The position numbers and the translations under genes were made by a program. A DNA stretch of 64,000 nucleotides from Bacillota bacterium (GTDB lineage Bacteria; Bacillota; Clostridia; Christensenellales; SZUA-584): NCBI GenBank assembly GCA_023436115.1, contig JAEZKQ010000002.1:45919-109918 (forward strand), given 5' to 3'. The notes beneath the pieces were generated by a model that had not been told where the DNA came from, did no database searches, and saw only the letters and a program-made list of their open reading frames with translations. Positions 16,339-23,819 of this stretch are shown here, piece by piece; position 1 is the stretch's first letter, and each line of letters opens with the position of its first letter.

Positions 16339-17398
16339 TTTAAAAAACTATATTGATAATAAACTTGGAGATGTTAAAGTGAACGCTGATCTCGTTGATA
16401 GTATACTTAATAAGACTTCCGAGCATCAGAGCCGCAACAAGTATTGGACAATCCGAAAGTTCATAACGGTTTCTCTGGCGGTTATTATGTGTTTTGCATT
16501 TTCCGCAACGGCTTTAGCTGCAACGGTACCAGCCGTCAACGATTTGCTTTATGCCGTTAGTACTGATATTGCTGAAATGCTTTATCCGATCAATTTGTCC
16601 GCTGAAGATAACGGAATTAGAGTTGATGTGTTGTACGCTGCAAACGACAATCGCAGAGCGATGGTGTATTTTAGCGTACAAGATACCAATGGAAATAGGG
16701 TGGACGATACCACTGATATCTATAATTTTTCTTTGGATGGCCCCACTGCTTTTACATGCAGATTGATTTCTTATGAGGAAGAAACGAACACTGCTTTTTT
16801 TGAAATGCTGGGCTCAGGCGGCTCAGGGATGAGCGGAAAGATGACAACCTTCAGTATTGACTCCTTTATAAGCAATAAAACGGAGTATGATTGGTATGAT
16901 ACGGCGATCGATCTTAAAACGCTTATTGACGAAGATGCATCGAGTGTTCCAATAAAAGACTATCTATATACGGGTGGCTCGGATGGCGGCGAAACGATGA
17001 AGGTTCTGACTCCGGATGCGATGGATATCTCACTGGGCAACGGCGTTGACTTTGTGACCATCAGTAATATTGGCTTTGTGGATGGGAAATTGCACATCCA
17101 AACTAAGTGGACGCAAAGCGTTGATAACCATGGTTATCTGTCTCTTGGAAATAGCAGTGGCCCCATCAACAGTTACCAGTCTAAAAACTATTATTTCCAC
17201 ACAGAGAGTGATACAAAAACCGGGGATGCGTCATCTAAGCATATCGAATATGTTTTTGATATTGGAAGTATTGAAGAACTGAAGGAGTCCTCCTTATGGG
17301 CCACATTTACAGAAGACGGCGACTATACGGAAGGTGCATGGAAAGTGAATTTCAGACTATCCAATACGCAAAACATCAACTTTGAGCAACTTGGGTGA
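16331..17398 (+). CDS. Probable membrane anti-sigma factor (DUF4179-like)
   Basis: A 355-residue protein with a short cytoplasmic N-terminus (about 1-40, the presumed sigma-binding part), one hydrophobic segment at about 43-65 (FITVSLAVIMCFAFSATALAA), and a 290-residue extracytoplasmic part rich in Asp, Ser and aromatic residues without catalytic motifs. This layout, plus the 8-base overlap with the sigma gene, matches DUF4179-type anti-sigma or regulator proteins of Bacillota. What it senses cannot be read. The hydrophobic segment ends in ALAA and could be cleaved, which would argue against a stable anchor, so the anti-sigma role is inferred from synteny. Confidence 0.65.
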   Translation: MTSLKNYIDNKLGDVKVNADLVDSILNKTSEHQSRNKYWTIRKFITVSLAVIMCFAFSATALAATVPAVNDLLYAVSTDIAEMLYPINLSAEDNGIRVDVLYAANDNRRAMVYFSVQDTNGNRVDDTTDIYNFSLDGPTAFTCRLISYEEETNTAFFEMLGSGGSGMSGKMTTFSIDSFISNKTEYDWYDTAIDLKTLIDEDASSVPIKDYLYTGGSDGGETMKVLTPDAMDISLGNGVDFVTISNIGFVDGKLHIQTKWTQSVDNHGYLSLGNSSGPINSYQSKNYYFHTESDTKTGDASSKHIEYVFDIGSIEELKESSLWATFTEDGDYTEGAWKVNFRLSNTQNINFEQLG

Positions 17399-17732
17399 TA
17401 CGCCTTAGTTGAAATAAAATCAGTTTTATTGAATTGAAATGAACAAAGCAAATAGTACCTTGCCGATGCTATTTGCTTTGCAATTTCAAAAACGAAGCGG
17501 CCTAAAACTTAATCAAAATAACTGACGGTGTTCTTCTTTCTCGGCGGCGTAGCCGAGCTTATATCGGTAATGTGTCCGCATTTGGGAGGCCTAAAAGAAA
17601 TATGTTTTAGACGTTAAATGATATTTGTTCTTAGATTATTTACTAGATACAGACAACTTTGTATTGTATAATAACACCCAATACATCATTTTTTGTATAT
17701 ATGAAAAAAAGAAAGCAGAGGGTATTGGGTTA
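17399..17732. other. Gene-free stretch with two inverted repeats
   Basis: This 334-base stretch holds a perfect 12-base inverted repeat (17444-17455 with 17469-17480) and a CTCGGC/GCCGAG hairpin (17540-17557). A TATAAT at 17667-17672 is a possible -10 for the SPFH gene, with no convincing -35. No coding signal was seen. Confidence 0.5.
17444..17480. repeat. Perfect 12-bp inverted repeat after the sigma operon
   Basis: CAAAGCAAATAG and CTATTTGCTTTG flank a 13-base loop. It sits 46 bases after the sigma operon, where a terminator would be, but no T run follows on either strand. It could act as an mRNA 3'-end stabiliser or a protein-binding site. Confidence 0.6.
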
Positions 17733-18554
17733 ATGAGCAAAAAGGTCAAGATCGTTCTGATCGCCGTTGTGGCGGTTTTGGTGATTATTATAGGCGCATC
17801 CAGCTTTACGGTGGTGCAGCCGGGTCACACGGGCGTGCTGGTTACGCTCGGAGCCGTGAGTGATAACATGCTTTCGGAGGGTGTGCATATCATTACGCCT
17901 TTCGTGCAGAGCGTTGTTCAAATCGATAACAGGACGCATAAGGTGGAGAACTCAGGCAGCGCCGCATCCAAAGACTTGCAGACGGTGACGTGCGACGTGG
18001 CGGTGAATTACCGCGTGCTGAGCAGCTCTTCGGCAAGCCTGTATAAAAACGTCGGCGTGGACTATGAGTCCATCATCATCACACCCGCGATTCAGGAAAG
18101 CATCAAGGCGATCACTGCACAATTTACCGCCGAGCAGCTGATTACGAAACGCGCAGAGGTGGGAGACCAGATTAAGAGCTCGCTGCAAGATAAGATTACA
18201 CCGTACGGCCTGAGCATTGAGATTTTCAACATCGTAAACTTCAACTTCTCTGAAGAGTTCAATTCGGCGGTGGAAGCCAAGCAGACGGCGGAGCAGCAGG
18301 CGCTTAAAGCCCAGCAGGATCTCGCGAGAATTCAGGTGGAGGCCCAGCAGAAGGTGGCACAGGCGCAGGCTGAGGCCGAGAGCATCAAGCTGATTCAGGA
18401 GACGCTTGCGATGGCACCCGAGTATATTGAGTACATCAAATGGAACAAGTGGGACGGCAAGCTGCCCACATTTATGGGCGACACGAACGATCTCATTGTT
18501 GACGCGGGCAAGATTGTGGACAACGCAACAAACACAACGGGCGGGGCGCAATAG
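17733..18554 (+). CDS. SPFH/band 7 (prohibitin-like) membrane protein
   Basis: A 273-residue protein. An N-terminal anchor (IVLIAVVAVLVIIIGASSFTVV, about 6-28) is followed by the SPFH domain: VQPGHTGVLVTLGAVSDNMLSEGVHIITPFVQSVVQID. A long Ala/Gln/Glu coiled-coil (about 185-235, AEQQALKAQQDLARIQVEAQQ) ends in a Thr/Gly tail. Such proteins oligomerise at membranes and in some cases modulate FtsH or rigidity of the bilayer (HflC/prohibitin family). The start at 17733 is used because a TATAAT at 17667 lies downstream of the longer frame's first codon. It has no NfeD or HflK partner nearby and appears monocistronic. Confidence 0.88.
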   Translation: MSKKVKIVLIAVVAVLVIIIGASSFTVVQPGHTGVLVTLGAVSDNMLSEGVHIITPFVQSVVQIDNRTHKVENSGSAASKDLQTVTCDVAVNYRVLSSSSASLYKNVGVDYESIIITPAIQESIKAITAQFTAEQLITKRAEVGDQIKSSLQDKITPYGLSIEIFNIVNFNFSEEFNSAVEAKQTAEQQALKAQQDLARIQVEAQQKVAQAQAEAESIKLIQETLAMAPEYIEYIKWNKWDGKLPTFMGDTNDLIVDAGKIVDNATNTTGGAQ

Positions 18555-18568
18555 GACAAGAACAGCAT

Positions 18569-18607
18569 CAAAGGCTGCGGATCAAGATGGTTCGCGGCCT
18601 TTGTTAG
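18569..18607 (+). terminator. Probable terminator of the SPFH gene
   Basis: CAAAGGC-T-GCG (18569-18579) pairs with CGC-G-GCCTTTG (18593-18603) across a 13-base loop; the following sequence is only moderately T-rich. Confidence 0.55.
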
Positions 18608-18685
18608 TTTTAATAAGTAGCAGATTGAAGAACGTATCTTTTGTGATTCCCCAATCTACCATCGCTTGGGCAAAAAGGGGGTACA

Positions 18686-18826
18686 CTATTCTGAAAGAAA
18701 GTTTTCTTGTTTATCTTTAGAAAATTCTTCTTCTCTCTTTACATCAAAGGAAGGCGGCACGAATACCCACTTGTGACCTGCATTTATCTCGGTCACATCT
18801 CTATCATTATCAGGGCTATTAGCCAA
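18686..18826 (-). pseudogene. Possible remnant of a minus-strand gene
   Basis: Between the SPFH and blaI genes the minus strand carries an open frame of 46 codons ending at TAG (18688-18686), with a protein-like composition: DVTEINAGHKWVFVPPSF, then an acidic/basic tail DVKREEEFSKDKQ. Only a TTG is available as a start, there is no ribosome site, and a hairpin stands just upstream (18831-18857). It reads more like the 3' end of a lost gene than a functional small protein. I recognise no family. Confidence 0.3.
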
Positions 18827-18830
18827 GAAA

Positions 18831-18863
18831 AAGCTATCTGCTTAAATGCAGGTAGCTTTTTTA
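18831..18863. terminator. Bidirectional hairpin terminator
   Basis: AAGCTATCTGC pairs with GCAGGTAGCTT across TTAAAT (one G:U pair). T residues follow on the plus strand, and AAAAAG on the other side gives T residues on the minus strand. Confidence 0.7.
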
Positions 18864-18940
18864 TTCGTTCATTTTAAGAATATCATTTGGGGGTGATATT
18901 GCGGTTTATCTATATTAGACATTTAATAACAAAAACGGTA

Positions 18941-18969
18941 TTGACAAAAATACCCTTATAAACTACAAT
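18941..18969 (+). promoter_or_regulatory. blaI-M56 promoter
   Basis: TTGACA (18941-18946), a 17-base spacer and TACAAT (18964-18969). The BlaI-type palindrome begins at the last base of the -10. Confidence 0.8.
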
Positions 18970-18988
18970 TGTAAATATTAATTTACAA
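18969..18988. promoter_or_regulatory. BlaI/MecI-type operator
   Basis: TTGTAAAT and ATTTACAA (18969-18976, 18981-18988) are perfect inverted arms around ATTA, overlapping the start of transcription. The core TGTA/TACA matches the binding core of the BlaI/MecI family, and the next gene encodes such a repressor, so autoregulation is likely. Confidence 0.75.
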
Positions 18989-19018
18989 CAAGAAACTCTA
19001 GACTTAAATGAGGGTTTT

Positions 19019-19402
19019 ATGAAGAAATCTCTTTCAAAAGCCGAGTGGGCTGTAATGTCTGCATTGTGGAAGAAGCCCGACCAAACGATATCCGGTATTA
19101 TTGCGGCAATGGGCGATGAAATGGACTGGAGATATAACACCTATGTGACATATGTGGGGCGGATGGTCGAAAAGGGACTCATCGGTTACAAGCATATGGG
19201 ACGGGATAATTTCTACTATGCGCTCGTAGAAAAAGAGCAATGCTTTCGTGCGGAAAGCAGGCATATATTTGACAAATTCAGCAGACGGTCAGCCAAGGAT
19301 CTGCTGGTCTATATGATTCGCGACAGTGAATTGTCGGATAAAGACCGCGAGGAACTAAAGGCGATCCTGGATGAAATGGGAAGGGGAGGTGATCCTTCAT
19401 GA
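19019..19402 (+). CDS. BlaI/MecI/CopY family repressor
   Basis: A 127-residue winged-helix repressor. SKAEWAVMSALWKKPDQTISGI (about 4-25) is the N-terminal helix block of the family, and WRYNTYVTYVGRMVEKGLIGYKHMGRDNFYYALV (about 40-73) contains the recognition helix and wing. The C-terminal helical part (about 80-127) is the dimer and cleavage region. Its own promoter carries the matching palindrome. The stop overlaps the start of the M56 gene by four bases. In characterised pairs the M56 sensor inactivates this repressor upon binding a wall-active ligand; no beta-lactamase or PBP gene is adjacent here. Confidence 0.92.
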   Translation: MKKSLSKAEWAVMSALWKKPDQTISGIIAAMGDEMDWRYNTYVTYVGRMVEKGLIGYKHMGRDNFYYALVEKEQCFRAESRHIFDKFSRRSAKDLLVYMIRDSELSDKDREELKAILDEMGRGGDPS

Positions 19403-21903
19403 GAGACATTCTTGGTGTGCTGATGGAAGTGACGATTTATTCGGTCTTGTTATACGTTGTGATCGTTCTGTTCAAAAGGGTGTTTAAAAACCATGTGTCA
19501 GCCGTGCTGGGCTGCGGAATCTGGATTCTGCTGGTTTTGCGCCTGATGCTCCCGGTTACGATAGAAACGGGCTTTAGTTTCTTTATTATCCCTGAGACCG
19601 AGACCCTGATTGTGCAGACGCAGAGTGGGGAACGGTTCAATGCTGAGGACAATACAAAGCCTCAGTCGAAAAGCGCAATGCCGTTCACGCAAACCGAAAG
19701 CAACAATGCACAGAAAGAAAATGAGTATACCGTTACACAAGAAAAGCCTGTTTATGAACCAAGCGTACGGACGGCAGTCTGGAAGATGGATTGGCCTTCT
19801 GTGCTTGTCATTGTGTGGGCGTCGGGCGTTCTGGTGCTGGCTGCACATACGGCGTGGCTGTTCCGTCGGCTTCACCGGAAGATCAGCAGGGGCGGCGTGC
19901 CGGTTCCCGAATACATATGTGCGCTGGTTGATGAATGCAAAAAGGATATGGGCTTGCGGGCTAAAATCAGAGTTTCGGTACAGAGCTGGCTGGATTCCCC
20001 GGCGTTGTCCTGTTCCCTAAGCCCAACGCTGCTGCTTCCGCAGAGCATGGTTGCGCAGGGTGAAACGGCCAATATCATGTTTGGCATACGGCATGAACTG
20101 ACCCATTACCGGCGAAAAGACCATCTGATGAGTCTTTTGATGATGCTGTTGCGCTGCATTTATTGGTTTAATCCTGTGGTTCACTTGGCGTTTCGGCAGA
20201 TACAAATTGATATGGAAATGGCCTGCGATGCTGGCGCGACGAAACACATGGAAAGATCCCAGCGTATCCGATACATAGAGACGATGATCGGTCTATCCGG
20301 GAAGGCCTGCATACAGTATGTGCTGGGCATGGGGATGTGCCGAGGAAGAAAAGCGATGGAAAAACGGATGAGAGGAGTACTTATGAAAAGAAAATCCAGC
20401 CTTGGCGTTAAGACAGCGGCTGTTCTGCTGGCGGGATTACTGATTGTGTGCTGCTTCACGACGGCCTGTCAGCCCACGCCGGAGCAGCCTATCGTGGTCA
20501 ACAAGAATAAAGACCTTGTGGAAGAGGTGAAAAGTGAAGCGGTGGAGACAGACGCAGAAACCTCGTCTCCGGGTTATCTGGGAAATTTGATTTTACCCGA
20601 GCGCTATAGCTTTAGCAGCGAGAACGAGGCGGCTTCGCTTAAAATCAGCGTGGACGCCCAAGTGGATAAGCCAGAAGCGGATAAAATGCCGTTTGCGCGC
20701 GTTGCTCCCATGACATTGACACAGGATATGGTGACCGGTATGTTCAACTATCTTTTTCCGGATGAAAAACCTATTGTACCGCGGGAGCAGTTCACAAAAT
20801 CTGAAATTGAAGAGCAGATACTTCACTATAAAAAAATGATCTCCAATGGCTTTGACGGTGAGCCGCTGGATGATGAGCAAAAAGCGGATTTTGAGCAGGG
20901 AATCAGCGACCTGGAGAAAGAGTATGAAACGGCACCTGAAGAAGAGCCGGAACCCGTAATCTGCGACGGAACGCTGCAGAAAAAGGAATTTAAAGAGATA
21001 ACTTGTTACGAATTGAACGCGTTTCTGAGCCGTCCGGACAATGATATTGGAACAAACCTTTTTATTCGGACAGGGAACGACATGTCCGGCATGTCGGTGT
21101 GGTATACCAATGTTGATTCGACATTTAGTACGGACGGCATGGTGCGCGTGAGGGAGGACGGTGAGCTGCCCGAAGCGGCTCGAGGCAAGCTAAAGCTTAC
21201 GCTGTCCGAGGCGGTCGCAAAGGCGGATGGCTTTTTTGAAGCGGCGGGTATAGACGATGTCAAACTCTTCGCGGCCTATGTGGTAGACAATCATGGGACA
21301 GGGCACGTGGACGACAATTACGACCCCGCGTCTGAATATGCGTACCGGCTGTTTTACACACATACCGTGAATGGTGTTCCGGTTTCCTGCCACGAATCGG
21401 ACTCCGCAAGCGGCAATGAATACACGGAGCCTTGGTTCTATGAGTCTATTGAGTTTACGATATCCGATGACGGTTTTCTGGAAATACAGTGGTATGAGCC
21501 GGGCACTGTGACGGAAGTTATTGAAGAAGATGCGAAGCTTATTGACTTTGACACCGCGATGCAAGCGTTCGAAAACGCGGTCACATACACCTACGGACAA
21601 TACATGGACTGGGGCGAAGATGCCCAAGGGACAGTCGATGTTAGTATTGATAACATCCAGCTTAACCTTATCCGTATCAGAGAAAAAGACAAACCGGGGG
21701 AGAAGGCCGGTTTATATGTGCCCGCATATGTGTTCTACGGCTCGGTGAAACAAAAAACTGAATACAAAAACGAAGATTATGTTTACGAGGGATATATGAC
21801 CTCCTCGGGGGGCGGAAACGACTTTTATCCCGGGCCGCTCATGGTGATGGCTGTCAATGCCATCGATGGCTCAGTCATCGATACAATGAAGGACGTGACA
21901 TAA
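19399..21903 (+). CDS. M56 family membrane metalloprotease (BlaR1/MecR1-like) with a non-BlaR C-terminal domain
   Basis: A 834-residue protein. Residues about 1-330 form the M56 peptidase: membrane helices near 8-30, 37-58, 134-156 and 338-356, and the zinc motif HELTH at about 231-235 followed by HYRRKDH and, later, EMACDAGA. Beyond the last helix the part outside the cell (about 360-834) is unlike the penicillin-sensing domain of BlaR1: I see no SxxK-SxN-KTG triad, but an acidic domain with aromatic beta segments (YRLFYTHTVNGVPVSCHES). It therefore probably senses something other than beta-lactam. A Cys occurs just after the helix (TTACQ). Two-gene operon with the BlaI protein. Confidence 0.85.
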   Translation: MRDILGVLMEVTIYSVLLYVVIVLFKRVFKNHVSAVLGCGIWILLVLRLMLPVTIETGFSFFIIPETETLIVQTQSGERFNAEDNTKPQSKSAMPFTQTESNNAQKENEYTVTQEKPVYEPSVRTAVWKMDWPSVLVIVWASGVLVLAAHTAWLFRRLHRKISRGGVPVPEYICALVDECKKDMGLRAKIRVSVQSWLDSPALSCSLSPTLLLPQSMVAQGETANIMFGIRHELTHYRRKDHLMSLLMMLLRCIYWFNPVVHLAFRQIQIDMEMACDAGATKHMERSQRIRYIETMIGLSGKACIQYVLGMGMCRGRKAMEKRMRGVLMKRKSSLGVKTAAVLLAGLLIVCCFTTACQPTPEQPIVVNKNKDLVEEVKSEAVETDAETSSPGYLGNLILPERYSFSSENEAASLKISVDAQVDKPEADKMPFARVAPMTLTQDMVTGMFNYLFPDEKPIVPREQFTKSEIEEQILHYKKMISNGFDGEPLDDEQKADFEQGISDLEKEYETAPEEEPEPVICDGTLQKKEFKEITCYELNAFLSRPDNDIGTNLFIRTGNDMSGMSVWYTNVDSTFSTDGMVRVREDGELPEAARGKLKLTLSEAVAKADGFFEAAGIDDVKLFAAYVVDNHGTGHVDDNYDPASEYAYRLFYTHTVNGVPVSCHESDSASGNEYTEPWFYESIEFTISDDGFLEIQWYEPGTVTEVIEEDAKLIDFDTAMQAFENAVTYTYGQYMDWGEDAQGTVDVSIDNIQLNLIRIREKDKPGEKAGLYVPAYVFYGSVKQKTEYKNEDYVYEGYMTSSGGGNDFYPGPLMVMAVNAIDGSVIDTMKDVT

Positions 21904-21925
21904 GCGTCGTCGATTATAGAAAATG

Positions 21926-21951
21926 AAAAACACCCGCTTTGGGTGTTTTTC
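21926..21951 (+). terminator. Terminator of the blaI-M56 operon
   Basis: AAAAACACCC (21926-21935) pairs with GGGTGTTTTT (21941-21950) across GCTTT. Confidence 0.92.
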
Positions 21952-22045
21952 TATGCAACACATCGTCCGATGTTATCTGCTCATTTTTAAACCGGTCTTG
22001 ACCTGTCATTTGTTTTCACGTTAATATGTCTTGTGAGGTGTTAAA

Positions 22046-22270
22046 ATGAAAGACAAAAAAAGTTTGAAATCAGGAAAAGCAGCTGTGATCATATCCGCTG
22101 TGGCAGTGTCCATTGCCGCCGTGAATCTTTTGATCTCTGGCATTTATGATCTGCAAATATGGACAGCCATCGCTTTGCTTTGTTCAAATATCACGATTAT
22201 GTGCGTATGCCTTTCTTCTTTTTCAAAACGGAAAAAGGAAAGCTCAGTCATACAGCAGGGGCAGCAGTAA
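22046..22270 (+). CDS. Small two-helix membrane protein
   Basis: A 74-residue protein with two hydrophobic helices, about 13-31 (AAVIISAVAVSIAAVNLLI) and 36-58 (LQIWTAIALLCSNITIMCVCL), basic residues before the first and after the second helix (SKRKKE), and a Gln-rich tail. The start follows TGTGAGGTGTTAAA. The gene lies 3 bases from, and convergent with, the FRG-domain gene. I recognise no family. The positively charged ends and length resemble small membrane proteins of unknown role; toxin, holin-like or regulator roles cannot be separated on sequence. Confidence 0.6.
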   Translation: MKDKKSLKSGKAAVIISAVAVSIAAVNLLISGIYDLQIWTAIALLCSNITIMCVCLSSFSKRKKESSVIQQGQQ

Positions 22271-22273
22271 AGC

Positions 22274-23209
22274 CTAACCGCCGTGAGGCGGCACATGATG
22301 CGGCTTCTTTTCCATATTGAAAAGTTCATGCGAACGCTGCATGATGTCACTACATATATTTTCTGGCTCGGGGAAAAGCGTACTCTTATTAAAGCCCATG
22401 CCATGGAGCTCTTTAAGAATCTGCTGCTTGCTTGCACTGTTTATGAGAAATTCACGCCTCAACCGGGGATCAATTTCAATGGCTGCAATATCGTCATGCA
22501 AAACGGCATGGGATTCGTCGTTGAAGCCGATGCGGTTGGGGAATATCATGAAGGCCGCCTGTTGGCGGATCTGCCGCTCAAAATGCTGCTCCGGCAGCAC
22601 AAACAGGGGCGTATTAAAGTCCTCAACCAGTTCTTTTATATAGTCATCTCTGCTCGAGAAAAAGTCCTGATTGTATTTTAAAGACAGAACCTTAAAAAAG
22701 TCCATATCTTCAATGCAGCGGATGTAATCATCGAAGAAAAAGCCGATACGATCATACATATGCGCAATGGCGTTGGCCACAGGACTGTAGCAGGTCTCGA
22801 TGTTCTCCTGTTTTTCCACAAACATATAAACAGCGCCATCCGCAGCGGTTTCATCGATACAGGCGAAATACAGAGCCACTACCGGATTTTCGGTAAAGTC
22901 TAAAAGCCTTGTTTTAATACCATAATGCTGCATCTTGGCAAGCATATTCACTTCATATCGCTCGTTAGCAAACATATGCGGGAGCCTTAGTTTTGCCTCC
23001 GTAATAATCTGCTTTTCTATGAACAAAGGGTTGTTATGAATGCTGGGATTGATTTGTCTTGCTATACTGGGCAGCAGCTTATATTGGTATTGTGAATGCC
23101 CCCTGAAAAAAGCTCTTTCGGACAAAGATAAATCGGATGCGAGCGTACCCAGGACCTCATTGGTCTGGTCGATGTATTGTGAGACGGAATTTATACGAAT
23201 TGGGGTCAT
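22274..23209 (-). CDS. FRG-domain protein
   Basis: A 311-residue protein. The FRG domain (about 15-220) is recognised by AFFRGHSQYQYKLLPSIAR near the N-terminus and MLAKMQHYGIKTRLLDFTENPVVALYFAC at about 90-120, the two conserved blocks of the family. The function of FRG domains is not established to my knowledge; they occur in accessory islands. The start at 23209 is set by GGAGGG four bases upstream; the frame is open 13 codons further. The C-terminal 90 residues are helical with HHVPPHGG at the end. It stands alone on the minus strand, convergent with a small membrane protein and near tRNA-Val, a place where accessory genes often sit. Confidence 0.8.
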   Translation of the reverse strand: MTPIRINSVSQYIDQTNEVLGTLASDLSLSERAFFRGHSQYQYKLLPSIARQINPSIHNNPLFIEKQIITEAKLRLPHMFANERYEVNMLAKMQHYGIKTRLLDFTENPVVALYFACIDETAADGAVYMFVEKQENIETCYSPVANAIAHMYDRIGFFFDDYIRCIEDMDFFKVLSLKYNQDFFSSRDDYIKELVEDFNTPLFVLPEQHFERQIRQQAAFMIFPNRIGFNDESHAVLHDDIAAIEIDPRLRREFLINSASKQQILKELHGMGFNKSTLFPEPENICSDIMQRSHELFNMEKKPHHVPPHGG

Positions 23210-23455
23210 AATACCCTCCAATGCTTTAGGCTTATCGAACCTTATCAATTCTTATGCCCGGCTTATTGGCTATATTTTGAATTAATCTGACAGGCAATCG
23301 GGAAATGAAATAAAAAGTTACCGCGGTTGTTTTACCACGACAAAGTTACATGAAGCAGGCAGGTTTTAACACCCGTTTGTTCCTATATCATGGTTATGCC
23401 ATAGACAGAATGGAGCATGACTAAAAACGAATAACGCTATGTGCAAAAAAAGTGG

Positions 23456-23484
23456 TTGAATAACGACGGGCAATATATTATAAT
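23456..23484 (+). promoter_or_regulatory. tRNA-Val promoter
   Basis: TTGAAT (23456-23461), 17 bases, TATAAT (23479-23484), 17 bases before the tRNA. Confidence 0.75.
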
Positions 23485-23501
23485 AGCAAATGCACTAGCG
23501 C

Positions 23502-23578
23502 GGAGGTATGGCTCAGTTGGTTAGAGCGCTCGCTTCACATGCGAGAAGTCGCTGGTTCGAATCCAGCTATCTCCACCA
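23502..23578 (+). tRNA. tRNA-Val (anticodon CAC)
   Basis: Acceptor GGAGGUA pairs with UAUCUCC, the anticodon stem is CUCGC/GCGAG with loop UUCACAU (anticodon CAC), the T arm is GCUGG/CCAGC with UUCGAAU, and CCA is encoded. Confidence 0.97.
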
Positions 23579-23583
23579 GAAAT

Positions 23584-23617
23584 AAAACAGCACCCCTTGT
23601 GGGTGCTGTTTTATTTT
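23584..23617 (+). terminator. tRNA-Val terminator
   Basis: AAAACAGCACCC (23584-23595) pairs with GGGTGCTGTTTT (23601-23612) across CTTGT, followed by ATTTT. Confidence 0.93.
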
Positions 23618-23622
23618 GACGC

Positions 23623-23635
23623 AGCTGGATTCGAA
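23623..23635. repeat. Duplicated T-arm fragment of tRNA-Val
   Basis: AGCTGGATTCGAA is the exact reverse complement of TTCGAATCCAGCT in the tRNA (23557-23569); read directly it also resembles the T-arm GCTGGTTCGAA with one inserted base. It lies just after the tRNA terminator. Confidence 0.45.
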
Positions 23636-23745
23636 GGGCAGATTGAGAAAAATGTCAGGTGGGTGATTTCTCGCTTTTGGTTCTGTGATATAGCAACGGA
23701 TTATCACCTACATCAATATCCTTCATAGAATAATATATTTTTCTC

Positions 23746-23774
23746 TTTACTTTTTCTATTTGCATACATATAAT
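23746..23774 (+). promoter_or_regulatory. Promoter of the TetR-flavodoxin pair
   Basis: TTTACT (23746-23751), 17 bases, TATAAT (23769-23774). Directly after the -10 lie two related 12-base direct repeats, TGAACGCAGTCA (23776-23787) and TGAACAGAGTCA (23793-23804), with a period of 17 bases, a plausible operator over the transcription start. Confidence 0.65.
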
Positions 23775-23819
23775 ATGAACGCAGTCAAAAAATGAACAGA
23801 GTCAGAAAAGGGGTGTAAT

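Noticed and set aside
17952..18551. A 199-codon antisense frame in the SPFH gene
   Set aside because: Basic/Leu-rich composition is a by-product of the Gln/Ala-rich coiled coil on the coding strand.
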